From: JAVVTQ01 sp036653595
GTDB lineage: Bacteria; Bacillota; Clostridia; Oscillospirales; Ruminococcaceae
Assembly: GCA_036653595.1 (NCBI GenBank)
Contig: JAVVTQ010000021.1
Coordinates: 1 to 27,162, forward strand
Direction: 5' to 3'
DNA length: 27,162 nucleotides
Shown here: in pieces, positions 6,363-14,912 of the stretch
How positions within the stretch are numbered: position 1 is the first letter of the stretch
Layout of the letters: the number at the start of each line of letters is the position of its first letter
Program-made: the position numbers and the translations under genes
The notes under the pieces: generated by a model
What the model was told of the DNA's origin: nothing
Seen by the model: the letters and a program-made list of their open reading frames with translations, nothing else
The model's database searches: none

Positions 6363-7553
6363 TTATTTGTCGTCAATTGCGGCGATTCCGGGCAGTTCAA
6401 GACCCTCCAGGAATTCCAGCGATGCTCCGCCGCCCGTGCTGATGTGCGTCATTTTGTCGGCATAGCCCAGCTTTTCAACTGCCGCGGCAGAGTCTCCGCC
6501 GCCGATGATGCTGATTGCGCCGCTGTCAGCGACGGCCTTGGCAATCGCCTTCGTGCCGACGGCAAAGCGGTCCATCTCAAACACGCCCATAGGTCCGTTC
6601 CATACGACAGTGCCGGCGTCCTCGACAGCCTTGCAGAACAGCTTTATCGTTGCGGGGCCGATGTCCAGACCCATCCAACCGTCCTCTATATCGTCACTTT
6701 TGACAATTTTTGATTCGGTGTCGGCGTTGAATTCACGGCCGATGACGTTGTCCACGGGAAGCAGAAAGTCCACTCCCTTTTCCTGAGCCTTCTTCATCAT
6801 CTGTCTTGCAAGCTCGACCTTGTCTGCCTCCAGCAGGGAATTTCCGACAGTGTTTCCGAGAGCCACCAGGAAAGTATAGGCCATGCCTCCGCCAACGATG
6901 AGCGTGTCAACCTTTTCTATCAGGTTGTTTATAACGCCTATCTTGTCGGAAACTTTCGCACCGCCCAAAATTGCAACAAACGGGCGCTTCGGATTGTTGA
7001 GAGCCTTGCCCATTATATCAATTTCTTTTTGAATCAGGAACCCGCAGGCTGACGGCAGATAGTCTGCCACGCCTGCCGTAGAGGCATGTGCGCGGTGACT
7101 TGTCCCGAAAGCGTCGTTGACATAAAGCTCCGCGAGCGTCGAGAGAGCCTTTGCAAAGTCCGGGTCGTTTTTCTCCTCTTCTTTGAAGAACCTGACGTTC
7201 TCGATGAGCATGATTTCGCCGTCCTTGAGCGCAGCGGCTTTTGCCTTGGCATCCTCGCCGATGACATCGGCTGCCATGATGACGGGCTTCTCCATAAGCT
7301 CAGAGATTCTCTTTGCCACCGGCGCCAGAGAAAACTCCATTTTGACCTCACCCTTTGGTCTGCCCAGATGCGAGCACAGAATCACCCTTGCACCATGGTC
7401 GCAAAGATATTTGATTGTGCGCAGACTCTCGCGGATTCTCTTGTCGTCTGTTATGACACCGTCCTTGAGGGGGACGTTAAAGTCACAGCGCACAAGCACC
7501 CGCTTGCCACAGACGTCGAGATCCTCAACTGTCTTTTTGTTCAGTGCATTCAT
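6363..7553 (-). CDS. pgk: Phosphoglycerate kinase
   Basis: The kinase transfers phosphate from 1,3-bisphosphoglycerate to ADP, the first ATP-yielding step of glycolysis. The 396-residue length is standard. Visible motifs: RCDFNVPLKDG near residue 22 (substrate-binding loop), SHLGRPKGE, the NDAFGTSHRAHASTAG signature, AILGGAKVSDKIGVI, VWNGPMGVFEM, and the nucleotide-site IIGGGDSAAAVEKLG and HISTGGGASLEFLEG near the C-terminus. The ATG has AAGGAG seven bases upstream. It is the first gene of the pgk-tpiA-gpmI operon and has a near-consensus promoter about 45 bases before the start. Confidence 0.98.
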   Translation of the reverse strand: MNALNKKTVEDLDVCGKRVLVRCDFNVPLKDGVITDDKRIRESLRTIKYLCDHGARVILCSHLGRPKGEVKMEFSLAPVAKRISELMEKPVIMAADVIGEDAKAKAAALKDGEIMLIENVRFFKEEEKNDPDFAKALSTLAELYVNDAFGTSHRAHASTAGVADYLPSACGFLIQKEIDIMGKALNNPKRPFVAILGGAKVSDKIGVINNLIEKVDTLIVGGGMAYTFLVALGNTVGNSLLEADKVELARQMMKKAQEKGVDFLLPVDNVIGREFNADTESKIVKSDDIEDGWMGLDIGPATIKLFCKAVEDAGTVVWNGPMGVFEMDRFAVGTKAIAKAVADSGAISIIGGGDSAAAVEKLGYADKMTHISTGGGASLEFLEGLELPGIAAIDDK

Positions 7554-7597
7554 ATTAATCTCCTTATATTAAGTTACTCCATTAGAAATCCACTGTA

Positions 7598-7626
7598 ATT
7601 ATAGTATTATTTGTGAGAATAATCAA
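7598..7626 (-). promoter_or_regulatory. Promoter of the pgk-tpiA-gpmI operon
   Basis: Minus-strand TTGATT (7621-7626), 17-base spacer and exact TATAAT (7598-7603). The predicted leader is about 35-40 bases to the pgk ATG. No operator palindrome is obvious around it. Confidence 0.85.
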
Positions 7627-7715
7627 TATAGACACTTCATTTTTGTTAAAATAATAACATTTTGAGCGCCGCAAACGGCAAAATCGGGCAATAACAGCTT
7701 TTCGATTATATTTTC

Positions 7716-7744
7716 TTTTTCAAGCGCGTGTTTTATGTTATACT
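7716..7744 (+). promoter_or_regulatory. Possible pth promoter with a long leader
   Basis: A TATACT -10 box (7739-7744) is paired at 17 bases with a poor -35 (TTTTTC). If used, it leaves a leader of roughly 165 bases before pth. In the leader a perfect 8-base hairpin, GCTCTGCG-TG-CGCAGAGC, lies at 7847-7864 without a T-run. The gap 7627-7915 holds no other gene. Confidence 0.4.
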
Positions 7745-7915
7745 GACTGCGTTGGAATGCGCGCAATCAAATGCAAATATCGGCAAATATGTGATGCTCT
7801 AAAAAGCTCCTGCGAAGGCTCTGCATTCGCGGGACACTTTCTGTCGGCTCTGCGTGCGCAGAGCTTCTGCGGCGATGGCGTTTTATATTATTTAATACAC
7901 TCTTGTGAGGTTTAT

Positions 7916-8503
7916 ATGTTTGAAAAATTATTCGGTTCCGGTTCTTATTATCTGATAGTGGGTCTTGGAAATCCGGGGAAAAAGTATGAAAATACGCGCC
8001 ACAACACCGGATTTATGGCGCTTGACTACATTGCCCAGAAAAATGGCATCAAGGTCACACGGGCGCGCTTTTCTTCGCTTACCGGCACAGGAAGAATCAA
8101 AGACCAGAGCGTTGTGCTTCAAAAGCCGACGACATTTATGAACAGCTCCGGCACGGCTGTACTCGAGCTGACGCGCTATTACGGCATTGCGCCGCAAAGA
8201 GTAATTGTCATTTATGACGATGTCTCACTGGCTCCCGGGCAACTGCGCATTCGCGCAAAAGGCTCTGCGGGCGGTCACAACGGCATAAAGAGCATCATCG
8301 AATTTCTCGACAGCGATGAGTTTTTGCGCATAAAAATCGGTGTCGGAGCGAAGCACGAGAATGAGGATCTTGCGGACAGGGTTCTGAGTGCGCCGTCTGC
8401 TGCGGACAGGAAAGCGGTCGAGGGCAGGCTTTGCGATGTCGAGCAGGCTGTGCGCCTGATTATGGCGGATCGTCTGGCGGAAGCTCAGGATAAGTTCAAC
8501 TAA
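7916..8503 (+). CDS. pth: Peptidyl-tRNA hydrolase
   Basis: The enzyme frees tRNA from peptidyl-tRNAs that drop off ribosomes. The 195-residue product shows YLIVGLGNPGKKYENTRHN with Asn19 and catalytic His29, LQKPTTFMNSSGTAV (substrate-channel Met-Asn), VIYDDVSLAPGQLRIR with the catalytic-dyad Asp, and GSAGGHNGIKSI with the conserved Asn, all in the usual order. The open frame extends 53 codons upstream, but the ATG at 7916 gives the standard N-terminus; MFEKLFG adds a few residues before YLIVGLG, and TGAGG lies just upstream. mfd follows 65 bases later with no terminator between, so co-transcription, common for these two genes in Firmicutes, is likely. Confidence 0.96.
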   Translation: MFEKLFGSGSYYLIVGLGNPGKKYENTRHNTGFMALDYIAQKNGIKVTRARFSSLTGTGRIKDQSVVLQKPTTFMNSSGTAVLELTRYYGIAPQRVIVIYDDVSLAPGQLRIRAKGSAGGHNGIKSIIEFLDSDEFLRIKIGVGAKHENEDLADRVLSAPSAADRKAVEGRLCDVEQAVRLIMADRLAEAQDKFN

Positions 8504-8568
8504 AGCTGTCACCGGCATTTTAAAAAAGCCGCCGCACTGAAATTAAATTTCGTCAAAAGGTGAAGCAT

Positions 8569-11500
8569 ATGAATCTCCTGCCCATAATCGAAAAAACAGA
8601 ACAATTTGAAGCGCTGAAAGCAGCTGTCACTCGAAAAGGCACTGTTTCGGCGCTTTTCGGCGTATACAACATTCACCGCGCGCTCTATGCCGGGGCGCTC
8701 TGCAAAAGCCTCGGAAGTGCCGTCGTGCTCGTGACAGAGAGCGACGCAGAGGCTGTGCGGGCCGCCGAGGACATGCGGGCGCTGTGCGATGTCGACGCCG
8801 TATTTCTTCCGAGCCGCGACCTTGTATTTCTCGATGTCGAGGGTGTGTCGCATGAGAGTGAGCTGATGCGGCTCTCCGCGCTTGGAAAAATAGCCGACGG
8901 ACGCGCTCTTGCCGTGTGCTGCTCTGTCGAGGCATTCTGTCAGCTGACAATGCCAAAGAGTGTCTACCGCGAGCTGACATTGACGCTGAACAAGGGAGAA
9001 AAGATCGATACGAAGAAGCTTGCGGGCTCGCTTGTCGGCGCCGGCTATACGCGGTGTGACAGGGTGGATGGGCGCGGACAGTTCGCGCTGCGCGGGGGAA
9101 TAATAGACATTTTTCCCGCAGACCGCGACAACCCGCTGCGCATTGAGCTTTTCGGAAGCGAGATAGACGCGATAAGCGAATTCGACGTGGAGACGCAGAG
9201 GCGTTTTTCCAAGCTAGGCAGCGCCGTTGTCACGCCGGCGCGCGAGGTGGTTTTGCAAAACCCTAAAGTGCTGGAGGGCTTTTTTGAAAAGCTTCCCGAC
9301 GGACCACTGAGGGAGGCGGTCGGCCGCGACTTGCAGAATTTCAGAGATCAAATCACGCCGGCTTGCACCGATCGTTACTTGACGGTGTGTTATGAAGAGA
9401 CAGCCACTGTTCTCGACTGGGCTGAGGACGCAGTCGTCTTTGTCTCGGACTCAAAGGCCGTGTCGGAACGATATAAAAATCTCATCGAGCTGCACACAAA
9501 TGAGCTGGAATCACTTTTGAAAAAAGGGCTGTACTCCAAGCAGCAGCGCCATTTCTATGCGGATTTTTCTTTATACAATCCCTCCTGCGCAACCGTGCTC
9601 TCGGATATTTTCGCCAAAGCGTCGGATGTTGAAAAACTCACGTGCATCGTCAACTTGCGCGCCAACATAATTCCGCGGTATTCGGGCGAGCTGAGCGCGC
9701 TGTGCGAGGATTTAAACGGGTATCTCGGACTGGGATTTTGCGGGATTGTTCTCGTGCGCACGCAGCGCGCTGTGGAGACGATGTGCCGCGACCTCACGGA
9801 CAATGGCATAAGCGCTTTTGCGATATGGGAAAATCTCCCGCAGCCGGGCACGGTGGGCGTCGCAGTCGGCGCACTGTCGTCGGGCTTTGAGCTGTTCACT
9901 CCGAAAGTGTGCGTGTTTTCCGGGAGCCGTGAGGCGCTTGTAAAGAAGCCGCAAAAGCAGCAAAAAAGCAAGGCGAAGGGCTTTGGAAGTCTGGAGGATT
10001 TGCACGTTGGGGACTATCTCGTGCATCAGAATCACGGAATCGGCCGATTTGACGGCATACACAGAATTGATATACACGGCTATGTGCGCGACTATATCAA
10101 AATCAAATACCGCGATGCCGACACGCTCTATGTTCCCGTGACGCAGCTCGATATGGTTTCGCCATACATTTCGCCCAAGGAGGACGAAAATGTAAAGCTC
10201 GCAAAGCTGCACTCCAACGAGTGGGCCAACACAAAGCAGACGGTTTACCGCGCAGTTCGCGAAATGGCCAAGGAGCTCATCGAGCTATACGCAAAGCGCG
10301 AAAAAACGCAGGGCGTGCGTTTTTCCGACGACGATGACTGGCAGCGCGATTTTGAGGCGCGTTTTATATACGACGAGACAGACGACCAGCTGCGCGCCGC
10401 GGACGAAATAAAGCGCGACATGGAAAATGAAAAACCGATGGACAGGCTTCTTTGCGGTGACGTCGGAGTGGGGAAAACCGAGGTTGCACTGCGCGCGGCC
10501 TTTAAATGCGTCAACGACGGCTATCAGTGCGCCGTTTTGGTACCGACCACAATTCTCGCGTGGCAGCACTTTCGCACCTTTCGTGAGCGCCTCGAGACAT
10601 ATCTCGTGAAAACGGCGATGCTCTCCCGCTTTTCAACAGCAAAGCAAATCAAAGAGGCTCTCGAGGGCATAAAGAACGGCACGGTTGACATCGCCATCGG
10701 CACACACAGGCTGATTCAAAAGGACGTGAGCTTTAAGAAACCGGGACTGCTTATTGTCGACGAGGAGCAGCGCTTTGGCGTGGCGCACAAAGAGAAGCTC
10801 AAGCAGGCATTTGCGGGAATCGACGTGCTGACACTTTCGGCTACGCCGATTCCGCGCACCCTCAACATGGCGATGCAGGGAATTCGCGACATGTCCGTAA
10901 TAGAGCAGCCTCCCGAGGACAGACAGCCTGTTTTGACGCAGGTGCTGGAATACGACGAGGGTATGCTGTCAGGAGCGATAAAGAGGGAGCTGTCGCGCGG
11001 CGGTCAGGTATATTTCCTGCATAACCGCGTCGAGTCAATCGAGCGCACAGCCCTGAGGATAAAGGAGCTTGTGCCGGAGGCGCGAGTGGAGATAGCGCAC
11101 GGCAAAATGGGCGAGGAACAGCTCTCTGAGGTGTGGCGCAAGCTGCTTGACGGCGAGTGTGATGTGCTCGTCTGCACCACGATAATAGAGACGGGCGTTG
11201 ATGTTCCGAATGTCAACACGCTCATAGTTGAGGATGCGGACAAGATGGGACTTTCGCAGCTCTATCAGATACGCGGACGAGTCGGGAGAAGCGGACGGCG
11301 TGCCTTTGCATATTTCACTTTTCGCCGCGACAAGGTGCTTACGGATATCGCCTCAAAGCGCTTGAGTGCAATCCGTGACTTCACCAGCTTTGGTTCAGGC
11401 TTTAAAATCGCGATGCGCGATCTTCAAATCAGGGGCGCAGGAAGTGTTTTGAGCGCGCGGCAGAGCGGACACATGCAGGCTGTCGGATATGACACCTACA

Positions 11501-12024
11501 TCAAAATTCTCAACCGCGCAATTGCCGACGAACGCGGTGAGGAGCACGAGGAAAAGAGCGTCGAGTGCCTCGTGGATCTCGCTGTGGATGCCTATATACC
11601 CGAAAGCTATATTCCCGACAACGAGAGCCGCATAGAGCTTTACAAGCAAATCGCCGCAATTGAGAGCGAGGCGGATGCCGTACAGGTGCGCGAGGAGCTG
11701 GCGGACAGGTTCGGGGAGCCTCCGGCTTGTGTTTTGGGGCTGGTCAATGTCTCACTGCTAAGAATCAGCGCGGGCAGGCTCGGAATTTATGAAATATCTG
11801 AAAAGAACGGCGCGATATATCTGTTTTCCGACACCATTGACCGCGACGCGGCCTGGTGCTATATAAAAATGAAGACGCGCAGGGTTCTCGTCTCCGCAAA
11901 GGGAAAGAGCTACATTTCTCTCGAGCACAGGCCCGCAGAAAATGCGGCCGATGTGGTTATGGAGGCGCTGTCTGCTCTCTGCGCGGCAATTGCAAATAAA
12001 GAAAGTTTGCCGCCTCAGCTGTAG
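8569..12024 (+). CDS. mfd: Transcription-repair coupling factor (Mfd)
   Basis: Mfd removes RNA polymerase stalled at DNA damage and recruits the UvrABC nuclease. The product has 1151 residues, normal for the family. Seen in order: an N-terminal UvrB-like module with RGQFALRGGIIDIFPAD, a CarD-like polymerase-interacting domain starting near residue 474 (LHVGDYLVHQNHGIGRFDG), then a RecG-type translocase with Walker A GDVGVGKTEVALRA near 630, LIVDEEQRFGV near 729, LSATPIPRTLNMA, the TTIIETGVDVPN and QIRGRVGRSG helicase motifs, and RGAGSVLSARQSGHM near 955, then the C-terminal regulatory domain. The ATG at 8569 has AAGGTG six bases upstream; a GTG three codons earlier sits in that ribosome site. 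It follows pth and has no obvious promoter of its own. Confidence 0.97.
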   Translation: MNLLPIIEKTEQFEALKAAVTRKGTVSALFGVYNIHRALYAGALCKSLGSAVVLVTESDAEAVRAAEDMRALCDVDAVFLPSRDLVFLDVEGVSHESELMRLSALGKIADGRALAVCCSVEAFCQLTMPKSVYRELTLTLNKGEKIDTKKLAGSLVGAGYTRCDRVDGRGQFALRGGIIDIFPADRDNPLRIELFGSEIDAISEFDVETQRRFSKLGSAVVTPAREVVLQNPKVLEGFFEKLPDGPLREAVGRDLQNFRDQITPACTDRYLTVCYEETATVLDWAEDAVVFVSDSKAVSERYKNLIELHTNELESLLKKGLYSKQQRHFYADFSLYNPSCATVLSDIFAKASDVEKLTCIVNLRANIIPRYSGELSALCEDLNGYLGLGFCGIVLVRTQRAVETMCRDLTDNGISAFAIWENLPQPGTVGVAVGALSSGFELFTPKVCVFSGSREALVKKPQKQQKSKAKGFGSLEDLHVGDYLVHQNHGIGRFDGIHRIDIHGYVRDYIKIKYRDADTLYVPVTQLDMVSPYISPKEDENVKLAKLHSNEWANTKQTVYRAVREMAKELIELYAKREKTQGVRFSDDDDWQRDFEARFIYDETDDQLRAADEIKRDMENEKPMDRLLCGDVGVGKTEVALRAAFKCVNDGYQCAVLVPTTILAWQHFRTFRERLETYLVKTAMLSRFSTAKQIKEALEGIKNGTVDIAIGTHRLIQKDVSFKKPGLLIVDEEQRFGVAHKEKLKQAFAGIDVLTLSATPIPRTLNMAMQGIRDMSVIEQPPEDRQPVLTQVLEYDEGMLSGAIKRELSRGGQVYFLHNRVESIERTALRIKELVPEARVEIAHGKMGEEQLSEVWRKLLDGECDVLVCTTIIETGVDVPNVNTLIVEDADKMGLSQLYQIRGRVGRSGRRAFAYFTFRRDKVLTDIASKRLSAIRDFTSFGSGFKIAMRDLQIRGAGSVLSARQSGHMQAVGYDTYIKILNRAIADERGEEHEEKSVECLVDLAVDAYIPESYIPDNESRIELYKQIAAIESEADAVQVREELADRFGEPPACVLGLVNVSLLRISAGRLGIYEISEKNGAIYLFSDTIDRDAAWCYIKMKTRRVLVSAKGKSYISLEHRPAENAADVVMEALSALCAAIANKESLPPQL

Positions 12025-12104
12025 CCGACCCCATTCGCGATGATTTTGCAAATTTGTGAACTTTCATAGCAGCTCTGCTTTCGAGTGAACATGACACTGA
12101 AAAA

Positions 12105-12113
12105 TGGTATAAT
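12105..12113 (+). promoter_or_regulatory. Extended -10 promoter of degV
   Basis: TGGTATAAT provides a TGn extension and an exact TATAAT (12108-12113), with a partial -35 match TGAACA (12086-12091) at 16 bases. It lies about 70 bases before the degV ATG. Confidence 0.65.
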
Positions 12114-12183
12114 TAGCGCGCGGGAAACGGTGCAACATAGTTTGAACGGGAATCCTGCAAAAAACGTCACAAAGAGGAGGCTT

Positions 12184-13071
12184 ATGAAAGACTATATTCT
12201 TACATGCTGCTCTACTGCCGATATGCCGAAGGAATATTTTGAGCGCAGGAACATACCGTATGTTTGTTTCCACTTTACAATGAATGGAAGCGAGTACGCG
12301 GACGACTTGGGAGAGTCTATGCCGTTTGAAGAGTTTTATGGCAAAATTGCCGCCGGCGCACTTCCGACGACCTCTCAGGTCAACGTAGATCAGTTTCTTG
12401 AGTTTTTCGAGCCTTTTTTGGCAGACGGGAAAGACATTATACATGTTTCCCTGTCCTCGGGACTGTCCGGCTCGCTCAATTCGGCCGGAATTGCACGCGC
12501 GGAGCTTTTGGAAAAATATCCCGAACGCGAGATACTCGTCGTGGATTCGCTGGGAGCCTCCTCAGGGTATGGAATGCTCGTAGATGCGCTCGCGAATTTG
12601 CGTGACGGCGGCGCTTCAATGGAAGAGCTGCGCGATTTTGCAGCCGCGCATCGGCTTTCTATACATCACTGGTTTTTTTCGACCGATCTCTCTCATTACA
12701 GAAGAGGGGGCAGGATATCGGGGATGTCGGCCGCTATCGGAACCGCACTTTGCATATGTCCGCTCATGAACATGGACAACCTCGGACACCTCATTGCGCG
12801 CGAAAAAATACGCGGCAAGAAAAATGTCATCGACGCGATGGTCAAAAAAATGATTGAACACGCCGACGGTGGCATCAATTACAGCGGAAAGTGCTTTATT
12901 TCACATTCCAACTGCTTTGACAACGCGCGCACGGTGGCAGAGCTGGTGGAAAAAACATTTAAAAAGCTCGACGGCAAGGTCTTGATAAACAGCGTCGGAA
13001 CAGTAATCGGCTCACACACCGGACCCGGCACGGTGGCGCTCTTCTTCTTCGGGGACAAGCGTGAGAATTGA
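12184..13071 (+). CDS. DegV family fatty-acid-binding protein
   Basis: DegV/FakB proteins hold a fatty acid while the FakA kinase phosphorylates it, feeding exogenous fatty acids into phospholipid synthesis. The 295-residue product shows the family layout: TCCSTADMPKEYFE at the start, ALPTTSQVN with the Thr-Ser of the head-group pocket (near residue 60), HVSLSSGLSGSLNSA, VVDSLGASSGYGML, HYRRGGRISGMSA with the basic residues near the pocket, and C-terminal GTVIGSHTGPGTVALFF. The open frame is longer upstream, but the ATG at 12184 directly follows AAAGAGGAGG and gives the standard N-terminus. The lipid specificity and the kinase partner cannot be told from this window; no fakA is present. Convergent with the SPFH operon. 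Confidence 0.92.
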   Translation: MKDYILTCCSTADMPKEYFERRNIPYVCFHFTMNGSEYADDLGESMPFEEFYGKIAAGALPTTSQVNVDQFLEFFEPFLADGKDIIHVSLSSGLSGSLNSAGIARAELLEKYPEREILVVDSLGASSGYGMLVDALANLRDGGASMEELRDFAAAHRLSIHHWFFSTDLSHYRRGGRISGMSAAIGTALCICPLMNMDNLGHLIAREKIRGKKNVIDAMVKKMIEHADGGINYSGKCFISHSNCFDNARTVAELVEKTFKKLDGKVLINSVGTVIGSHTGPGTVALFFFGDKREN

Positions 13072-13217
13072 TGCAAAATCTCACATCCACCTGCGCTTTT
13101 GCCTTTTTTTCATTTAACAGCAGAGGTTGAGCTCGATTTTAAAAAATATTTTTTCTAAAAAAACAATGCGCTTTTGCAGGGCACAAAGTGCATCGATTTC
13201 ACAAAACAGACAGCGGC

Positions 13218-13265
13218 AAAAAGCCGTTCTTGATGGGATGAGATCCCATCAAGAACGGCTTTTTT
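13218..13265. terminator. Strong bidirectional terminator between convergent units
   Basis: The arms AAAAAGCCGTTCTTGATGGG and its complement extend for more than 20 pairs around a GAG loop (13240-13242), with A and T runs at the two ends. It ends both degV transcripts (+) and the NfeD/SPFH transcript (-). The rest of 13072-13322 shows no gene. Confidence 0.93.
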
Positions 13266-13322
13266 GTGTCCCGATAAAGAGAAACGGTCAGGCGCTGCAC
13301 CGTTTCACACGTGTGGCGGCGG

Positions 13323-14336
13323 TTACTTGATGGCTTTTGCCGCGATGTCCGCGGCAATACCGCTCTCGGCGTCGCCGTCGACAAAAGCTTTAATTGAAGT
13401 TGCAAGACCGGCCAGAGACTGCATTTCGCTCGGAATAATTATTTTCGTGGCTCTGCCATCGGCGGCCTTGGCAAACGCCTCCATCCCCTTTAGGGACAGC
13501 ACATGGCTTGAGGGGTTTGCCTCGTTGAGCAGCTTTATGCTCTCTGCTAGCGCTGTCTGCGTCATCTTTATGGCGGCGGCTTCGCCCTCGGCCTCGCGGA
13601 TTTTTTGCTCGCGCACAGCGTCGGCGCGCAGAATAGCTGCCTGCTTTTCGGCCTCAGCGACGAGAATCTGACTCTCTTTTTGACCCTCAGCCTCGAGAAT
13701 TTGACTGCGCTTTACACCCTCGGCGCGCAGAATGCTCTCGCGTCTCTCGCGCTCTGCTTTCATCTGCTTTTCCATAGCGTTTTGGATTTCCTCGGGCGGT
13801 ATGATGTTTTTCAGCTCGACGCGATTGACCTTTATGCCCCACTTGTCCGTGGCTTCGTCCAGCAGAGCCGTGATTTTGCTGTTTATGACGTCGCGGCTGG
13901 TGAGCGTGTGGTCAAGCTCCATCTCGCCGATGATGTTTCTCAAGGTGGTGGCGGTCAGGTTTTCGATAGCCGACAGTGGCCGCTCAATGCCATAGGTAAA
14001 GAGCTTTGCGTCCGTTATCTGAAAGAAAACCACCGTGTCTATCTGCATCGTCACGTTGTCGCGTGTGATGACAGGCTGCGGCCTGAAGTCGACTACCTGC
14101 TCTTTCAGAGAGACTTTTTTTGATATCCTATCGATAAACGGAGTTTTAAAGTGAAGACCCGTCTGCCATGTTTTGCTGTAGGTTCCGAGGCGCTCAATGA
14201 CAAAAACTGTCGCCTGAGGGACGATTTTCACCACGCTCACCGCCACAAAAACAGCGATGGCGAGGAAAACAGCGACTGCGAGTACAGTGCTGATAATGGA
14301 GCCGAACTCCGAGAAAAGAGACATATAACCGAGCAT
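13323..14336 (-). CDS. SPFH/band-7 (stomatin/QmcA-like) membrane protein
   Basis: Proteins of this class form large membrane-bound oligomers that organise membrane microdomains or regulate proteases. The 337-residue product has one N-terminal membrane segment (about 12-36, rich in A, V, I), a band-7 domain (about 40-200; ERLGTYSKTWQTGLHFKTPF, VITRDNVTMQIDTVVFFQI, LRNIIGEMELDHTLTSRD, WGIKVNRVELKNIIPP), then a charged coiled coil (about 200-270) with repeated ILxAEAxKQ/EGxK phrases, and an alanine-rich tail. The ATG is one base after the NfeD stop and GGAGG lies inside the end of nfeD, so translation is probably coupled. The SPFH plus NfeD pair is a widespread two-gene unit in bacteria. Confidence 0.95.
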   Translation of the reverse strand: MLGYMSLFSEFGSIISTVLAVAVFLAIAVFVAVSVVKIVPQATVFVIERLGTYSKTWQTGLHFKTPFIDRISKKVSLKEQVVDFRPQPVITRDNVTMQIDTVVFFQITDAKLFTYGIERPLSAIENLTATTLRNIIGEMELDHTLTSRDVINSKITALLDEATDKWGIKVNRVELKNIIPPEEIQNAMEKQMKAERERRESILRAEGVKRSQILEAEGQKESQILVAEAEKQAAILRADAVREQKIREAEGEAAAIKMTQTALAESIKLLNEANPSSHVLSLKGMEAFAKAADGRATKIIIPSEMQSLAGLATSIKAFVDGDAESGIAADIAAKAIK

Positions 14337-14337
14337 T

Positions 14338-14781
14338 TTATTTTTCCTCCGTCAATTTTGTCACGATAAGCTTTACGCCGTCTATCGCGAATACTTTTAC
14401 TTTTTCGTCTTTTTCCAAAACTGCCCCGTCGTGGGAGCGCGCTGTCCAGTCGAGCCCGTTTGCATGCACGCGCCCTTTTCCCGCGTCATTGTCTATTTGT
14501 TCGGTCACATAACCGATTTTTCCAATGACCATGTCGGCGTTTGTGGCCGTGCGCTTGGGGACAAGCTTCTTTTTTACAATTGGATAAATGCAAGCGAGCA
14601 ATATCCCGGAAACGGCTGCAAACAATATAATCTGCACCGCCGTCGGCGCACCCAGCAAAGCCGAGACGAGCGCGACCAAGGAGCCGCCGACAAACCAGAC
14701 GGACACAAGCTGTGCTGTGGAAGCCTCAATAACAATGAACACCGCGCAGACCGCAAGCCAGCACCATGCCGCAATATTCAC
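14338..14781 (-). CDS. NfeD-like membrane protein
   Basis: The 147-residue product has three to four hydrophobic segments (about 3-20, 25-45, 48-70) followed by a soluble C-terminal OB-fold-like domain: ADMVIGKIGYVTEQI, GRVHANGLDWTARSHDG and VKVFAIDGVKLIVTKL, where the A-N-G-x-x-W pattern and the closing V-x-G-x-x-L-x-V are typical of the short NfeD (NfeD1b) class. It lacks the protease domain of long NfeD proteins. The start is a GTG, with AAAGGAG about ten bases before it; an in-frame stop just upstream leaves no alternative. It is first in the operon with the SPFH gene, which it likely supports in the membrane. Confidence 0.9.
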   Translation of the reverse strand: MNIAAWCWLAVCAVFIVIEASTAQLVSVWFVGGSLVALVSALLGAPTAVQIILFAAVSGILLACIYPIVKKKLVPKRTATNADMVIGKIGYVTEQIDNDAGKGRVHANGLDWTARSHDGAVLEKDEKVKVFAIDGVKLIVTKLTEEK

Positions 14782-14818
14782 AACAAATCATCTCCTTTCG
14801 CCGTGAATGGATTAGATA

Positions 14819-14847
14819 ATTATAGCAACAACCAAAACCAATATCAA
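14819..14847 (-). promoter_or_regulatory. Promoter of the nfeD-SPFH operon
   Basis: Minus-strand TTGATA (14842-14847), 17-base spacer and exact TATAAT (14819-14824), about 38 bases before the GTG start. Its -35 box directly abuts the -35 box of the opposite promoter. Confidence 0.85.
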
Positions 14848-14876
14848 TTGAATTATTGTAAATTATCAGGTACAAT
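14848..14876 (+). promoter_or_regulatory. Promoter of the deoxyribosyltransferase-like pair
   Basis: TTGAAT (14848-14853), 17-base spacer and TACAAT (14871-14876), about 36 bases before the first ATG. The -35 hexamer starts on the base next to the divergent promoter's -35. Confidence 0.8.
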
Positions 14877-14912
14877 CGAATCATCTTTAAATTCGTCAAA
14901 GGAGATCCTTTA

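Noticed and set aside
7757..7915. N-terminal extension of pth by 53 codons
   Set aside because: The extension resembles no Pth family sequence and the internal ATG at 7916 gives the normal length with a ribosome site.
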